From positions 434,001-498,000 of the forward strand of contig NZ_CP042909.1 of assembly GCF_012317585.1 (NCBI RefSeq): a stretch of 64,000 bases of DNA, read 5' to 3'. A program made the position numbers and the translations under genes. The notes beneath the pieces were generated by a model. The model was given only the letters and a program-made list of their open reading frames with translations, searched no databases and had not been told where the DNA came from. The stretch comes from Thermosulfurimonas marina (GTDB lineage Bacteria > Desulfobacterota > Thermodesulfobacteria > Thermodesulfobacteriales > Thermodesulfobacteriaceae). Shown here in pieces: positions 15,475-24,000 of this stretch (position 1 is the first letter of the stretch; each line of letters opens with the position of its first letter).

Positions 15475-16695
15475 ATGGAACAGAAGGATCTGGAATATCT
15501 CTCCTTGGAAGACTGGAGACAGTGGCATATCGAGCTCCTTCAGGCCACACTAACCCGTCTTTACCAGCGAGTGCCCTTTTACCGGGAGAGCCTGGAGGCC
15601 GCCGGACTTCTTCCAGAAGACCTCGCCGTACCCGAGGATCTCTCGCGCTTTCCCCCCACCACCCGAAAAGACCTTGCCGAACATTACCCCTATGAACTCT
15701 TTGCCGTGCCCCTGAGAGAGATCGTGCGCCTACATGTTTTTCCCTGGCATCCTAATCCCATCGTCAAGGGCTATACCCGTCAGGATCTGGAGGCCCTGAG
15801 GGGGCTTACCGTGCGCTTTCTTTCGGCGGCGGGTCTCCGAAGCGACGATATCCTTTATATCGCCCTGGAGCCGGGGATGGCGGTCTGGATCGAGGACCTC
15901 AAGGAGGGGGCCGAGGTCCTGGGGGCCACGGTCATCCCCCCTTCGCCCCGCCGACCGGAGACCGACCTCCGGATCATGAAAGATTTTCGGGCCTCGGTCC
16001 TGGCCACCACCCCCTCTCTGGCCCGGAGATTTCTCCGGGTTTCGGAAAGGTTAGGACTGCCCCTTCCCCGGAGTCTGCGTCTTCTCCTTCTCCTGGGAGA
16101 GCCCGTCTCCCCTCGGGACCGCGCCCTTCTGGAGGAGGTCTTCGGGGTCCAAACCCTTGTGGCCTACGGAATTGCCGAAATTCTAGGGCCGGGGATGGCC
16201 TATGAATGTGAGAGGCGTCAGGGGTTGCATCTGGCCGCAGACCACCTCTATCCCGAAGTGGTGGACCCGGAGACCGGAAGGACCGCCCCGGAAGGGGAGC
16301 TCCTCCTCACCACCCTCCGGGTAAGGGCCAATCCCCTGCTGCGTTTCCGCACCGGGGACCGCGTGCGCCTCTTGCGGGAAAAATGCCCCTGCGGGCGCAC
16401 CACCCCGCGGCTGGAGATCCTTGAGCCGGGCTATGAAGAACGCTGGTCCTTCCGCGGAGTCAAGATCTACCGCCAGGCCCTGGAGGGTCTCCTCCGGGAG
16501 ACCTACGGACATTTACCGGAGTACCGCTTTCGGACGGCCGAAGATCCGGAGGAAGAGCCCCTGCTGGAAATCCGGATGAACGAAGACCTTTTCCGGCCGA
16601 GCATCGTGGCCCTTCATGAGGAGGCCCATCGCTTTGAACGGGCCTTTCGGGAATTCTTTGGGCTGCCCTGCCGGGTGAAGTGGGTAGAAGCCTAA
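15475..16695 (+). CDS. Phenylacetate-CoA ligase (PaaK)-like protein lacking the ATP-binding P-loop
   Basis: A 406-residue member of the PaaK group of adenylate-forming enzymes. Recognisable blocks are FPPTTRKDLAEHYPYELFAVP, YGIAEILGPGMAYEC, GLHLAADHLYPEVVDPETG, NPLLRFRTGDRV and CPCGRTTPRLEILEP. Where PaaK has the phosphate-binding SSGTTGKPT just before GYTR, this protein reads HVFPWHPNPIVKGYTR, and the later GR.DDM motif is also altered (EPGYEERWSFRG). The DNA at 15731-15780 supports this. It may therefore not adenylate anything. It follows livF by 9 bases with GAGGTGAG as binding site. Confidence 0.8.
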   Translation: MEQKDLEYLSLEDWRQWHIELLQATLTRLYQRVPFYRESLEAAGLLPEDLAVPEDLSRFPPTTRKDLAEHYPYELFAVPLREIVRLHVFPWHPNPIVKGYTRQDLEALRGLTVRFLSAAGLRSDDILYIALEPGMAVWIEDLKEGAEVLGATVIPPSPRRPETDLRIMKDFRASVLATTPSLARRFLRVSERLGLPLPRSLRLLLLLGEPVSPRDRALLEEVFGVQTLVAYGIAEILGPGMAYECERRQGLHLAADHLYPEVVDPETGRTAPEGELLLTTLRVRANPLLRFRTGDRVRLLREKCPCGRTTPRLEILEPGYEERWSFRGVKIYRQALEGLLRETYGHLPEYRFRTAEDPEEEPLLEIRMNEDLFRPSIVALHEEAHRFERAFREFFGLPCRVKWVEA

Positions 16696-18038
16696 GGCAG
16701 GGCCGAAAGGGGGCCCAGGATCCGGACCCTCACCCAGTGAGGGTCTAGCCACTCCAGCGGCTGAACAAAGACCCCCTGGACCAGGACCGAAAAATGTAAG
16801 TGATCTCCACCGGCCAGTCCCGTGGTGTCCGTATGGCCGATGGTCTGCCCGGCCTCCACCTCCTGGCCCACGGAGACCTCAATTCCTGCAAGATGGGCGT
16901 AAACGGTGTAGAGCCCCAGACCGTGGTCCAGGATTACCGTGTTGCCGTAAATGCCCAGATAGCCCGCAAAGACCACCTTTCCGGCGGCCGCCGCCGGCAC
17001 CTCCGCCCCGGCCACCGAGGCCAGGTCCAGCCCCAGATGCCAGGACTCGGAGACCTTGCGCCCCTTGTAGTAGTAGAGGCGATATTCCCCGAAATCCGAG
17101 CGCTTGGCTGCCCGCGGAAGGGCCCTAAGGGCCCCCTTAATGCGGAAGGGCTCCTGCGAGACCTGAGAAGTGATCTCGGCAATCTTTTGGTTGTTCCGCT
17201 GCCGCAGGGTCTCGTTCACCCAGACAAAGGTCTCAAGAAGGCTTCCCTTCTGGGCCTCGGGATAACGGCTCAAAAATTCGGGCATCTTGCGGGAAAGAAA
17301 GGCCTCACTTATCCGCAGGCGATAGACCGGATACTTCCGGCGCTGGTAGAAATAATTTACCGGGATCTCCAGACGGTTTCCGGCCTCGTCCTGGGCCAGG
17401 ACCACAAAGCGGGAAATACCCTTTTCGGTCACCGGAAGTCCCACCAGGGCCGCGTAGAGGTGATCCTTGACCGGATAGCCCCGGAAAAAGTGCTCGTTCA
17501 GGTAGACCCCGGTCCGGGCCACGGGTTCTCCCACCCGATAAAGCACCAGGGCCGAGCCCCCTCGGGCCAGATAGACCCGGGCCGAAAGGAGGGCCACCGC
17601 CGGCGGGGTAAGATCGAGCCGGGCCTTAAGGACCTTCTGCCGAAGATTTCCCCTAAAGGCCTGCTGCCAGGACCCATCCCGGGCCTGGACCACCAGCTCC
17701 ACCGGCCCTTCGGAAAGACCGACCTCAAGGGGCCTTACCGCAAACTCATAGACCTTTTCTTTTACCGGCGAGCCCTTCAAAAAAGAAACCGGGAAGGTCT
17801 CCTCCCTGAGGACCGCCGCGCGGTCCTTTTGTCTTAAAGCGATCCTTACCGAGCGCAGACCGGAACGGGGATCCCGCACCTCCACCCGGACTTTGAATTC
17901 CCGGCCGAGGAGTTCGGAAATACCGGAGATTTTCACCTCCGGAGGGCTGCTTTCGTAGCGATAAAAGAAGAGCCCTCCTCCGGCCAGCAACCCTCCCAGA
18001 AGCAGTAGCCAAAGCAAGGTCTTGAAGAATTTGCCCAT
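16692..18038 (-). CDS. M23 family metallopeptidase (peptidoglycan hydrolase), membrane-anchored
   Basis: A 448-residue protein with an N-terminal membrane helix (FKTLLWLLLLGGLLAGGGLFFY), about 280 residues of beta-rich immunoglobulin-like extracytoplasmic sequence, and a C-terminal LytM/M23 domain. The zinc motif is intact: HLGLD near residue 334, HGLGLYTVYAHL and GDHLHF near residue 417. It would cut peptidoglycan peptide cross-links in the periplasm; the long N-terminal part may regulate or localise it. Its 3' end overlaps the convergent PaaK-like gene by 4 bases. Confidence 0.9.
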   Translation of the reverse strand: MGKFFKTLLWLLLLGGLLAGGGLFFYRYESSPPEVKISGISELLGREFKVRVEVRDPRSGLRSVRIALRQKDRAAVLREETFPVSFLKGSPVKEKVYEFAVRPLEVGLSEGPVELVVQARDGSWQQAFRGNLRQKVLKARLDLTPPAVALLSARVYLARGGSALVLYRVGEPVARTGVYLNEHFFRGYPVKDHLYAALVGLPVTEKGISRFVVLAQDEAGNRLEIPVNYFYQRRKYPVYRLRISEAFLSRKMPEFLSRYPEAQKGSLLETFVWVNETLRQRNNQKIAEITSQVSQEPFRIKGALRALPRAAKRSDFGEYRLYYYKGRKVSESWHLGLDLASVAGAEVPAAAAGKVVFAGYLGIYGNTVILDHGLGLYTVYAHLAGIEVSVGQEVEAGQTIGHTDTTGLAGGDHLHFSVLVQGVFVQPLEWLDPHWVRVRILGPLSALP

Positions 18039-18087
18039 CTTTGAGGACCCCTACCACAGGTTTGAATTTTTTACTATAACAGGACTC

Positions 18088-18660
18088 ATGAAGATTCCCA
18101 AAGGGCCCCGGAGACCTCTCCTTCTGGCTCTAGCGGCCGTTTTGGTCCTGGGTTTTAGCTGGCCTAAGCTTGAACTTTCTCCCTATGCGCGCTATCAACT
18201 CTCCAAACTTCCCCTTCTCGGACGTTTCATCACTCCCCCCACCCCTCCGGAAAAGGCCTATTTGGAAACCGAAAAGCTGGTCAAGGAGCTTTACGAGGCC
18301 CGGGCCGATCTCTACGCCCCTGATCTCTACGCGGAGATCCAGAAAAAGTGGGAAAGGGCTCGTTCTTTTTACCAGAGCGGCCATTACGACTGGGCCGAAG
18401 AATATTTCCGGAAGATTCAGGAGCTGGCCCAGGAGGCCCTGAAGCAGGCCCAAAAGGTCCGCCAGGAAAGAAAGGCCAGGGCTTACCAGAAACTGCGCAA
18501 ACTGCGTCGGCGTCTCCAGGCCCGCAAGAAGGACCTTCCTCTGGAGAAACGGGTTCGCCTCTCTTTGGCTCTATGGCGCCTGGAACTTCTAATCGAACTC
18601 GAACGTTTTGAAGAATTTGAAAGAGAGATCAAGGCCTTCGAGAAGAACTATCCCCTCTGA
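18088..18660 (+). CDS. Membrane-anchored helical protein of unknown function
   Basis: About 190 residues if it starts at ATG 18088 (MKIPKGPRRPLLLALAAVLVL); an earlier in-frame start at 18022 would overlap the divergent peptidase gene and is less likely. One N-terminal membrane segment is followed by a highly charged all-alpha region (about residues 55-190) of TPR-like or coiled-coil helices with many Glu, Lys and Arg residues. A TATAAC seven bases before the ATG suggests a very short leader. No family was recognised. The 3' end overlaps selB by 13 bases in convergent orientation. Confidence 0.7.
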   Translation: MKIPKGPRRPLLLALAAVLVLGFSWPKLELSPYARYQLSKLPLLGRFITPPTPPEKAYLETEKLVKELYEARADLYAPDLYAEIQKKWERARSFYQSGHYDWAEEYFRKIQELAQEALKQAQKVRQERKARAYQKLRKLRRRLQARKKDLPLEKRVRLSLALWRLELLIELERFEEFEREIKAFEKNYPL

Positions 18661-20576
18661 GGACGCAGTCCCTTCCGGAGGACCCGCTTGTCCCCCACTC
18701 GGAGGGTGATCTTTTCCCGATCCAGATACTCCAATAGGGGAATGAGGTATTTCCGGGAGGCCCCTCCGGTCATCTCCCGAAAATCGGCCACCGAAAGTTC
18801 GGGATGAGTCTCGAAATGTTTCCGGACCAATTCCTTGGCCCGCTCCAGGATCTTCCGGTGGAAGTAAAGTTTTTCTGAAAGCCGCACCAGGGTCCCCTCC
18901 TGGACCAGAACCTGAAACATATCGAGCGCCAGACGGGGCTTTTCCCGAAAGCGGGAAAGGGCCTCGTCCGGCTCCGGCGGGGTGAACCCTCCTTTCAGGA
19001 ATATCTTTTCGATCTCTCTTTTTAAGGCCTCGGCCTCTTCCGGAAGGACCGGACGGTGTTCGGCAAGCCGCAGATACTCTTTTTCGGCCACCACTCGGCC
19101 CTCGGAAAGGAGATCGGAGAGGGCCAATTCAAAGGTCCGGGGATGGGCGGAGGAAGAGACCCGGGCCCGGAGCTCCTCCCGGCCAAGTCCGGGCTTAAGG
19201 GGGAAGCGCTCGTGGAATTTTCTCAGCGCGGTCAAAATTTCTTCCTTGAAGGCCTCGAATCTCTCACGCAGGAGCCAGAGGTCTTCTCCCTCTCCGGGGA
19301 CCCGGACTAGCGCGGAAGAAAATTTCCGCACCAAGGCCTCCCATTGCGGACCATAGGCCGGGAGGCGGGGGCGCAGGGTAGAGGTCTTGAGGCCGGAAAT
19401 TCCGGCCCTCTGAAGGTGGTAACGCAGAGTTTCTTCCGGCCCGGCCGCCGCCAGGCCTTCCAGTTCCTCCCGCTCCCAGGGCTTGGTCCGCTTGCGGCGG
19501 TGGGCCAGGGGGTTGAGCACTCGCCCGCCTCCCACGGTGACCAGAGGGGAGCCCGCCCGGATGACAAAACGATCTCCCCGCAGGCAGACCACCGGCTCCG
19601 CGAGGCGCAGCTGGGCCACATCCCTTCTTCCCGGCTCCAGCTTATCCTTACCAAAGAGGACCACCTCGGCCATGAGTTCGGCGGTGCCCAGATGGAAATG
19701 GACTTTTTCTAAGTTTTTGAGAGGGCGCGGAGCGCTCGAGAGATACTGCAGTTCCACGTCCAGGATCCGGGAGGGTTTGAGGGTCCCGGGTTCAAAGACC
19801 ACCGCTCCCCGGGAAAGGGCCTCCTTTTCCACCCCCTGGAGATTTAGGGCCGTGCGCATCCCGGCCAGGGCCTCCTCTCGATCCTCTCCGTGACTCTGGA
19901 TGCGCCGCACCCGGGCCGTGAGCCCTCCGGGATGGATCTCCACCTCTTCCCCCACCCGGAGGCGCCCCGAAAGGGCGGTCCCGGTTACCACGGTGCCAAA
20001 ACCCTTGACGGTAAAGACCCGGTCTACCGGAAGCCGGAAGGGGCCCTCCACCGAGCGGTCGGGGACCTTCTGCACCAACTCATCCAGCACCCGCACCAGC
20101 TCGGCCAGGCCCTCCCCGGTGACCGCAGAGACGGCTACCAGGGGCGCCCCCTCCAAAAAGCTTCCCCGCAGGGCCTCCCGCACCTCCTCGGCCACCAGCT
20201 CCAGCCATTCTTCATCCACCAGATCCTTCTTGGTGAGGACCACCAGACCGGATTTCACTCCCAGAAGTTCACAGATCTCAAGGTGTTCCCGGGTCTGGGG
20301 GCGCACCCCCTCGTCGGCAGCCACCACCAGGGCCACCAGATCGATCCCCGCGGCCCCGGCCACCATGGTGCGCACAAAACGCTCGTGCCCCGGGACATCC
20401 ACGATCCCCACCCGGGCCCCGGAGGGAAGATCCAGCCGGGCAAAGCCTAACTCGATGGTGATTCCCCGCTCCTTTTCTTCTTTGAGACGGTCCGTATCCA
20501 CCCCGGTCAGGGCCTTGACCAGGGTGGTCTTCCCGTGATCTACATGCCCCGCGGTCCCCAGGATGACCCGTTTCAT
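18648..20576 (-). CDS. selB: Selenocysteine-specific elongation factor SelB
   Basis: A 642-residue GTPase with G1 [27 protein letters not shown] and TKKD in the first 140 residues, beta-barrel domains II and III to about residue 350, and C-terminal winged-helix repeats that bind the SECIS hairpin in mRNA. It delivers Sec-tRNA to the ribosome at UGA codons. Its presence shows that the organism makes selenoproteins, probably formate dehydrogenase, hydrogenase or similar; none was identified in this window, and selA, selC and selD are not here. murI lies directly upstream with a 4-base overlap. Confidence 0.96.
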   Translation of the reverse strand: MKRVILGTAGHVDHGKTTLVKALTGVDTDRLKEEKERGITIELGFARLDLPSGARVGIVDVPGHERFVRTMVAGAAGIDLVALVVAADEGVRPQTREHLEICELLGVKSGLVVLTKKDLVDEEWLELVAEEVREALRGSFLEGAPLVAVSAVTGEGLAELVRVLDELVQKVPDRSVEGPFRLPVDRVFTVKGFGTVVTGTALSGRLRVGEEVEIHPGGLTARVRRIQSHGEDREEALAGMRTALNLQGVEKEALSRGAVVFEPGTLKPSRILDVELQYLSSAPRPLKNLEKVHFHLGTAELMAEVVLFGKDKLEPGRRDVAQLRLAEPVVCLRGDRFVIRAGSPLVTVGGGRVLNPLAHRRKRTKPWEREELEGLAAAGPEETLRYHLQRAGISGLKTSTLRPRLPAYGPQWEALVRKFSSALVRVPGEGEDLWLLRERFEAFKEEILTALRKFHERFPLKPGLGREELRARVSSSAHPRTFELALSDLLSEGRVVAEKEYLRLAEHRPVLPEEAEALKREIEKIFLKGGFTPPEPDEALSRFREKPRLALDMFQVLVQEGTLVRLSEKLYFHRKILERAKELVRKHFETHPELSVADFREMTGGASRKYLIPLLEYLDREKITLRVGDKRVLRKGLRPQRG

Positions 20577-21364
20577 ACCGGAGCGTCCTCGGCCTTGAGG
20601 AGTTTTACCCGGCGTCCCAGGAAAAGACGGGCCACCTCCTCAAAGGCCGGAGTGAAGTCGGAAACGAAAATAAGGGGTTCCCCGTCCTTTTCAAGAGGGG
20701 GCGGGGCATTCTCCTCCACGTAGGCCCGCACCCTTTCGGCCACCTCTTCTGCAGGGTCCACCATGGTGACCCGGCGTCCGGCCTTGGCGGCGATGACCTT
20801 TCTCAGGACCGGATAATGGGTGCAGCCCAAAATAAGGGTATCTATTCCGCGCATCTTGAGGGGAAGAAGGCACTTTTTCACGATCATGCGGGTCTCGGGT
20901 TTGTTAAGCCAGCCCTCCTCCACCAGGGGGACCAGGAGGGGACAGGCCCGGCCATAGACCTTCACCCCCGGGTCTCTTTCGGTAAGGAGTCTTTCGTAAA
21001 CACGGCTTTCGATGGTGGCTCGGGTCCCGATAACCCCGATCACCTTGCGTCGGGTAACGGCCAGGGCCCTTTCCACCGAGGGAGTAACCACCTCAAAGAT
21101 GGGAATCTCCGGAAAATGGGCCTTCAGGGCCTCGGTGGCCACGGAGGAGGCCGAATGGCAGGCCACCACGATCACCCGGGCCCCGTGGCGCAGGAGAAAC
21201 TCCGTATCCTCTAAGGCATAACGGATAATGGTCTCGGGGCTCTTGGTCCCGTAAGGAGTGCGGGCCGTGTCCCCAAAATAGATAAAACGGTAGCCGGGCA
21301 AACGCCGCAACAACTCCTTAAGGACCGTCAGCCCCCCAATTCCGGAATCGAAAACCCCGATCAA
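20573..21364 (-). CDS. murI: Glutamate racemase
   Basis: About 263 residues from TTG 21364, whose TTGA overlaps the stop of the upstream gene; a GTG at 21421 is an alternative start giving 282 residues. The order of motifs is that of MurI: LIGVFDSGIGGLTVLKEL, YFGDTARTPYG, the first catalytic cysteine in VVACHSASSVA and the second in LILGCTHYPVL. It interconverts L- and D-glutamate for peptidoglycan. The residue after the first cysteine is His where many MurI enzymes have Asn (ACNTAS). Confidence 0.92.
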   Translation of the reverse strand: MIGVFDSGIGGLTVLKELLRRLPGYRFIYFGDTARTPYGTKSPETIIRYALEDTEFLLRHGARVIVVACHSASSVATEALKAHFPEIPIFEVVTPSVERALAVTRRKVIGVIGTRATIESRVYERLLTERDPGVKVYGRACPLLVPLVEEGWLNKPETRMIVKKCLLPLKMRGIDTLILGCTHYPVLRKVIAAKAGRRVTMVDPAEEVAERVRAYVEENAPPPLEKDGEPLIFVSDFTPAFEEVARLFLGRRVKLLKAEDAPV

Positions 21365-21915
21365 GCGAGCCCTCGAAGCTCTCCACGCAGGACCTGAAGG
21401 AGCCTGAGCCGCATACGACACTCTGGACAGAACTCCGGACCCTTAAGGTCCAATTCCATAAGGGAGGAGGGAGGATGCATTACGCAACGGGGATTGGGGC
21501 AGGGACCGAGGCCCAAAAGATGCCCCAGGGCCCGGACGGCCTCCTTATGCAAACGCTCCACAAAGACCCTCTCCGGTTCAGGGCCGAAGAGAAACTCCTG
21601 GAGCTGGCGGGCGGAAATCAGGGCCGACCGGGAGGAAAAACTCACCTCGGTGAAGACCACCGGAGCCCGAGGGGAGTAAAGCTCCTCCCCACAGACCCCG
21701 AGGACAAAATCCACCTCTCGCGAAAGGGTCCGCAGATATTCCACCAGGTAAGGGGCAAAAAATTTGCGCAGACGGGGATGAAAGGCCGCCGGCGGAGGAG
21801 TGACCGGATGGGCCAGTTCCAGCTGAGCCTGCCAGAAATTGGAAAGGTCTTGTAGGAACCTTTCCAACCAGGGCCCAAAGACCCTCCCTATGGGCACCAC
21901 CAGAACCCGTCGCAT
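21361..21915 (-). CDS. Archaemetzincin-like protein with degenerate zinc site
   Basis: About 184 residues from ATG 21915 (MRRVLVVPIG). The overall layout is that of archaemetzincin (AmzA): VLGVCGEELYSP, VVFTEVSFSSR, then the metzincin region and the structural-zinc cysteines CPNPRCVM...FCPEC. The catalytic signature HExxHxxGxxHC is instead RALGHLLGLGPC: the first His, the catalytic Glu and the third His are all replaced, leaving one His. The DNA at 21481-21560 supports the reading. Proteolysis is therefore unlikely; a binding or structural role via the retained Cys4 zinc site is possible. It overlaps murI by 4 bases. Confidence 0.8.
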   Translation of the reverse strand: MRRVLVVPIGRVFGPWLERFLQDLSNFWQAQLELAHPVTPPPAAFHPRLRKFFAPYLVEYLRTLSREVDFVLGVCGEELYSPRAPVVFTEVSFSSRSALISARQLQEFLFGPEPERVFVERLHKEAVRALGHLLGLGPCPNPRCVMHPPSSLMELDLKGPEFCPECRMRLRLLQVLRGELRGLA

Positions 21916-21923
21916 CTTCCACC

Positions 21924-22028
21924 CTAAGAAGGTTTGCTTTCGGGACGATGAGAGAGCCAAAGCCAAGCGATAATTAAAAGCAGCACCAAACTAGAAAGAG
22001 CTATAAAGTAAGCCTCAACGGCATCCAT
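21924..22028 (-). CDS. Possible small single-span membrane protein
   Basis: A 34-residue ORF (MDAVEAYFIALSSLVLLLIIAW...) with one transmembrane helix and a strong GGGGAGGGG ribosome binding site 4-5 bases before the ATG. It lies 8 bases ahead of the archaemetzincin-like gene. Its codons are AT-ending, unlike all neighbours, so it could be foreign or a chance ORF in an AT-rich patch. No family was recognised with confidence. Confidence 0.45.
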   Translation of the reverse strand: MDAVEAYFIALSSLVLLLIIAWLWLSHRPESKPS

Positions 22029-22217
22029 CTTTCCCCTCCCCTCTTTTAAAACAATAAAGCGAAAGACAAAAGGCCACAACCATACCACGCCACCCAGGAT
22101 CAATTCTGGCCGCGGACGATCCATCAAAAGCGGCTGAAGGACCAAAGACCCAAAAAATTACCAAGGTTGCGTGTAAGAAAAATTTGCCTACTTCATACCA
22201 GATCATTACCAAACAAT
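22029..22217. other. AT-rich gap between cobS and a small membrane ORF
   Basis: This 190-base stretch has lower GC than its surroundings. A 65-codon minus ORF (22015-22212) with two hydrophobic patches spans it and overlaps the 34-residue ORF in another frame, but it has no good ribosome binding site. No terminator or promoter is clear. Confidence 0.3.
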
Positions 22218-22937
22218 CTATCGCAGGAGGCTTAACAGGAAAAGGGCCTCCCCCAGTTCACAGAGGGCCCCGAGGTGATCCCCGGTAAGCCCTCCGAAGA
22301 CCCGCTCCAGGAATTTGGTTATTCCGTAGGCCAAAAACCAGAGGACTACGGTCTCCCAGGGGTAGAACCAGAAGAGGAAAAGGCTCAAAGGAACCAGGGC
22401 CAGGCCGGCCCGAAAGAGGGCCCTTTTGCCGAAAAAGAGGGCCCCCAGGCCCTCCTCTTTGGCGGGTCTTCCGAAAATCAGACCCCAGAGGATAAACCAT
22501 CGGCCCAAGAGGGGCTTAAAAAAGACCGGTCCCAGGCCGCGGACCAGGAGGGCCTTCAGGGCCAGAAATTGCCCCAGGAGGTGAAAAAAACCGAAAAGGA
22601 AGCCTAGGGCCCCGATCTCCGGCCCTTTGAGGATCTCCAGGCGCCGCCTCCGGTCCCCTTGGGCGGCCAGGGCGTCCAGGGTGTCCAGCAAACCGTCGAA
22701 GTGAAAATAGTTGGCCAGGAAGTACTGAACCAAGAGGAGACCGAAGGCCAGGGCCTCCGGTCCGTAAGGGGAAAGGAGGGTCTTTCCTAAAAGGAAATTG
22801 ACCCCGCCGAGAAAGGCTCCCACCAGAGGGAGATAGAGCACGAAGCGGTCCGGAGAAAAAGCCAGGGGGCGCAGGGGAAGGCGCGTAAAAAAGGAAAAGG
22901 CCCCCCAGAGGGCGGACCATTCCTCTTTAAGAGGCAA
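22218..22937 (-). CDS. cobS: Adenosylcobinamide-GDP ribazoletransferase (cobalamin synthase)
   Basis: About 239 residues from TTG 22937, placed right after GGGAGGGAA; a longer frame exists but would overlap cobT by over 100 bases. A polytopic membrane protein with the family motif FHFDGLLDTLDALAAQGDR and a C-terminal GGLTGDHLGALCELGE. It joins activated cobinamide to alpha-ribazole in the last steps of cobalamin synthesis. It overlaps cobT by 11 bases, so synthesis of both lower-ligand assembly enzymes is coupled. Vitamin B12 is required, for example, for the Wood-Ljungdahl corrinoid protein and methionine synthase. Confidence 0.92.
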   Translation of the reverse strand: MPLKEEWSALWGAFSFFTRLPLRPLAFSPDRFVLYLPLVGAFLGGVNFLLGKTLLSPYGPEALAFGLLLVQYFLANYFHFDGLLDTLDALAAQGDRRRRLEILKGPEIGALGFLFGFFHLLGQFLALKALLVRGLGPVFFKPLLGRWFILWGLIFGRPAKEEGLGALFFGKRALFRAGLALVPLSLFLFWFYPWETVVLWFLAYGITKFLERVFGGLTGDHLGALCELGEALFLLSLLR

Positions 22938-23970
22938 ATTCCCTCCCTTTGGAGACCCCGGCAGACTCGAAGGTGGCCATCTCCCGGTAGATACGCAGGG
23001 CGGTCTCAATGATCTGGCTGGCCAGCGCCGCCCCGGTCCCTTCTCCAAGACGCATATCCAGGTCCAGGATGGGCCTTAGGCCCAGCTTTTGAAAGGCCGG
23101 CCGGGCCCCGTTTTCCGCAGAGACGTGTCCACAGAAGATATAATTCTCCAGGCCTGGAGCCAGGGCCCGGGCCACCAAAAAGCCAGCCAGGGAAATGAAG
23201 CCGTCCATGACCACCGGGATACGATTCCGGGCCCCACCTAGAAAGAGCCCGGCAATGGCCCCGATCTCCGCCCCGCCGAAGGCCGCCAGAGCCGAAAGCG
23301 GATCCGTAGGCTGGTGAAGCTCTAGGGCCCGCCGCACCACCTCGATCTTTCGCTTCAGGCCTTCTTCGTCCACCCCGGTGCCCCGGCCTACGATGCGCTC
23401 CGGAGGCTCTCCCAGAAAATGACAGATGAGACAGGCAGAAGGGGTGGTGTTCCCGATCCCCATATCTCCGGGAATGAGGAGTTGCGCGCCTTCCCGGGCG
23501 GCCTCCTCAGCCAGTTCCATTCCCACCTTCAAGGCGGCCTCGGCCTCCTCCCGGGTCATAGCCGGCTCCCGGGCCAGATTTCGGGTCCCGGAGACCACCT
23601 TGCGCCGGACAAGACCCGGGGCCTCCACCTCTCCGGCCACCCCCACATCCACCACAAAGACCTCCGCCCCCGCGGCCCGGGCGATAACATTGATCCCCGC
23701 CCCACCGGAAAGAAAGTTATAGATCATCTGCCGGGTGACCTCCTGGGGATAGGTGCTCACCCCTTCCTCCACCACCCCGTGGTCTCCGGCAAAGACGTAA
23801 ACCCTCTTTTTGAGAGGGAGTTCCGGCTCCAGATTCCCGGTGATGGTCACGAAGCGCCGGGCGATCTCCTCAAGATAACCCAGGCTCCCCCGGGGTTTGG
23901 TCTTGTTGTCGAGCCTTCGGGTAGCCTCCTCGTAGAGCCCGCTATCCAGTTCGGGAAGTTTATATTCCAT
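22927..23970 (-). CDS. cobT: Nicotinate-nucleotide-dimethylbenzimidazole phosphoribosyltransferase
   Basis: About 347 residues from ATG 23970 behind GGAGG (a GTG at 23976 is also in frame). Family motifs are KPRGSLGYLEEIA near the N-terminus, FAGDHGVVEEGVSTYPQEVT, LIPGDMGIGNTTPSA and the C-terminal LDLDMRLGEGTGAALA, which contains the catalytic Glu region. It makes alpha-ribazole phosphate, the lower-ligand precursor of cobalamin. It is followed by cobS. No cobalamin riboswitch was recognised upstream, where only 30 bases separate it from maf. Confidence 0.95.
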   Translation of the reverse strand: MEYKLPELDSGLYEEATRRLDNKTKPRGSLGYLEEIARRFVTITGNLEPELPLKKRVYVFAGDHGVVEEGVSTYPQEVTRQMIYNFLSGGAGINVIARAAGAEVFVVDVGVAGEVEAPGLVRRKVVSGTRNLAREPAMTREEAEAALKVGMELAEEAAREGAQLLIPGDMGIGNTTPSACLICHFLGEPPERIVGRGTGVDEEGLKRKIEVVRRALELHQPTDPLSALAAFGGAEIGAIAGLFLGGARNRIPVVMDGFISLAGFLVARALAPGLENYIFCGHVSAENGARPAFQKLGLRPILDLDMRLGEGTGAALASQIIETALRIYREMATFESAGVSKGREFAS

Positions 23971-24000
23971 CTCCACCTCCGAGACCGGTTTTAGATATTT

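Noticed and set aside
22015-22212. A 65-codon minus ORF with two hydrophobic stretches
   Set aside because: It overlaps the start of the better-supported 34-residue ORF and lacks a ribosome binding site; kept only as a description of the gap.
23971-24000. Cobalamin riboswitch upstream of cobT
   Set aside because: Only 30 bases separate cobT from maf, too short for the aptamer, and no B12-box sequence was seen.
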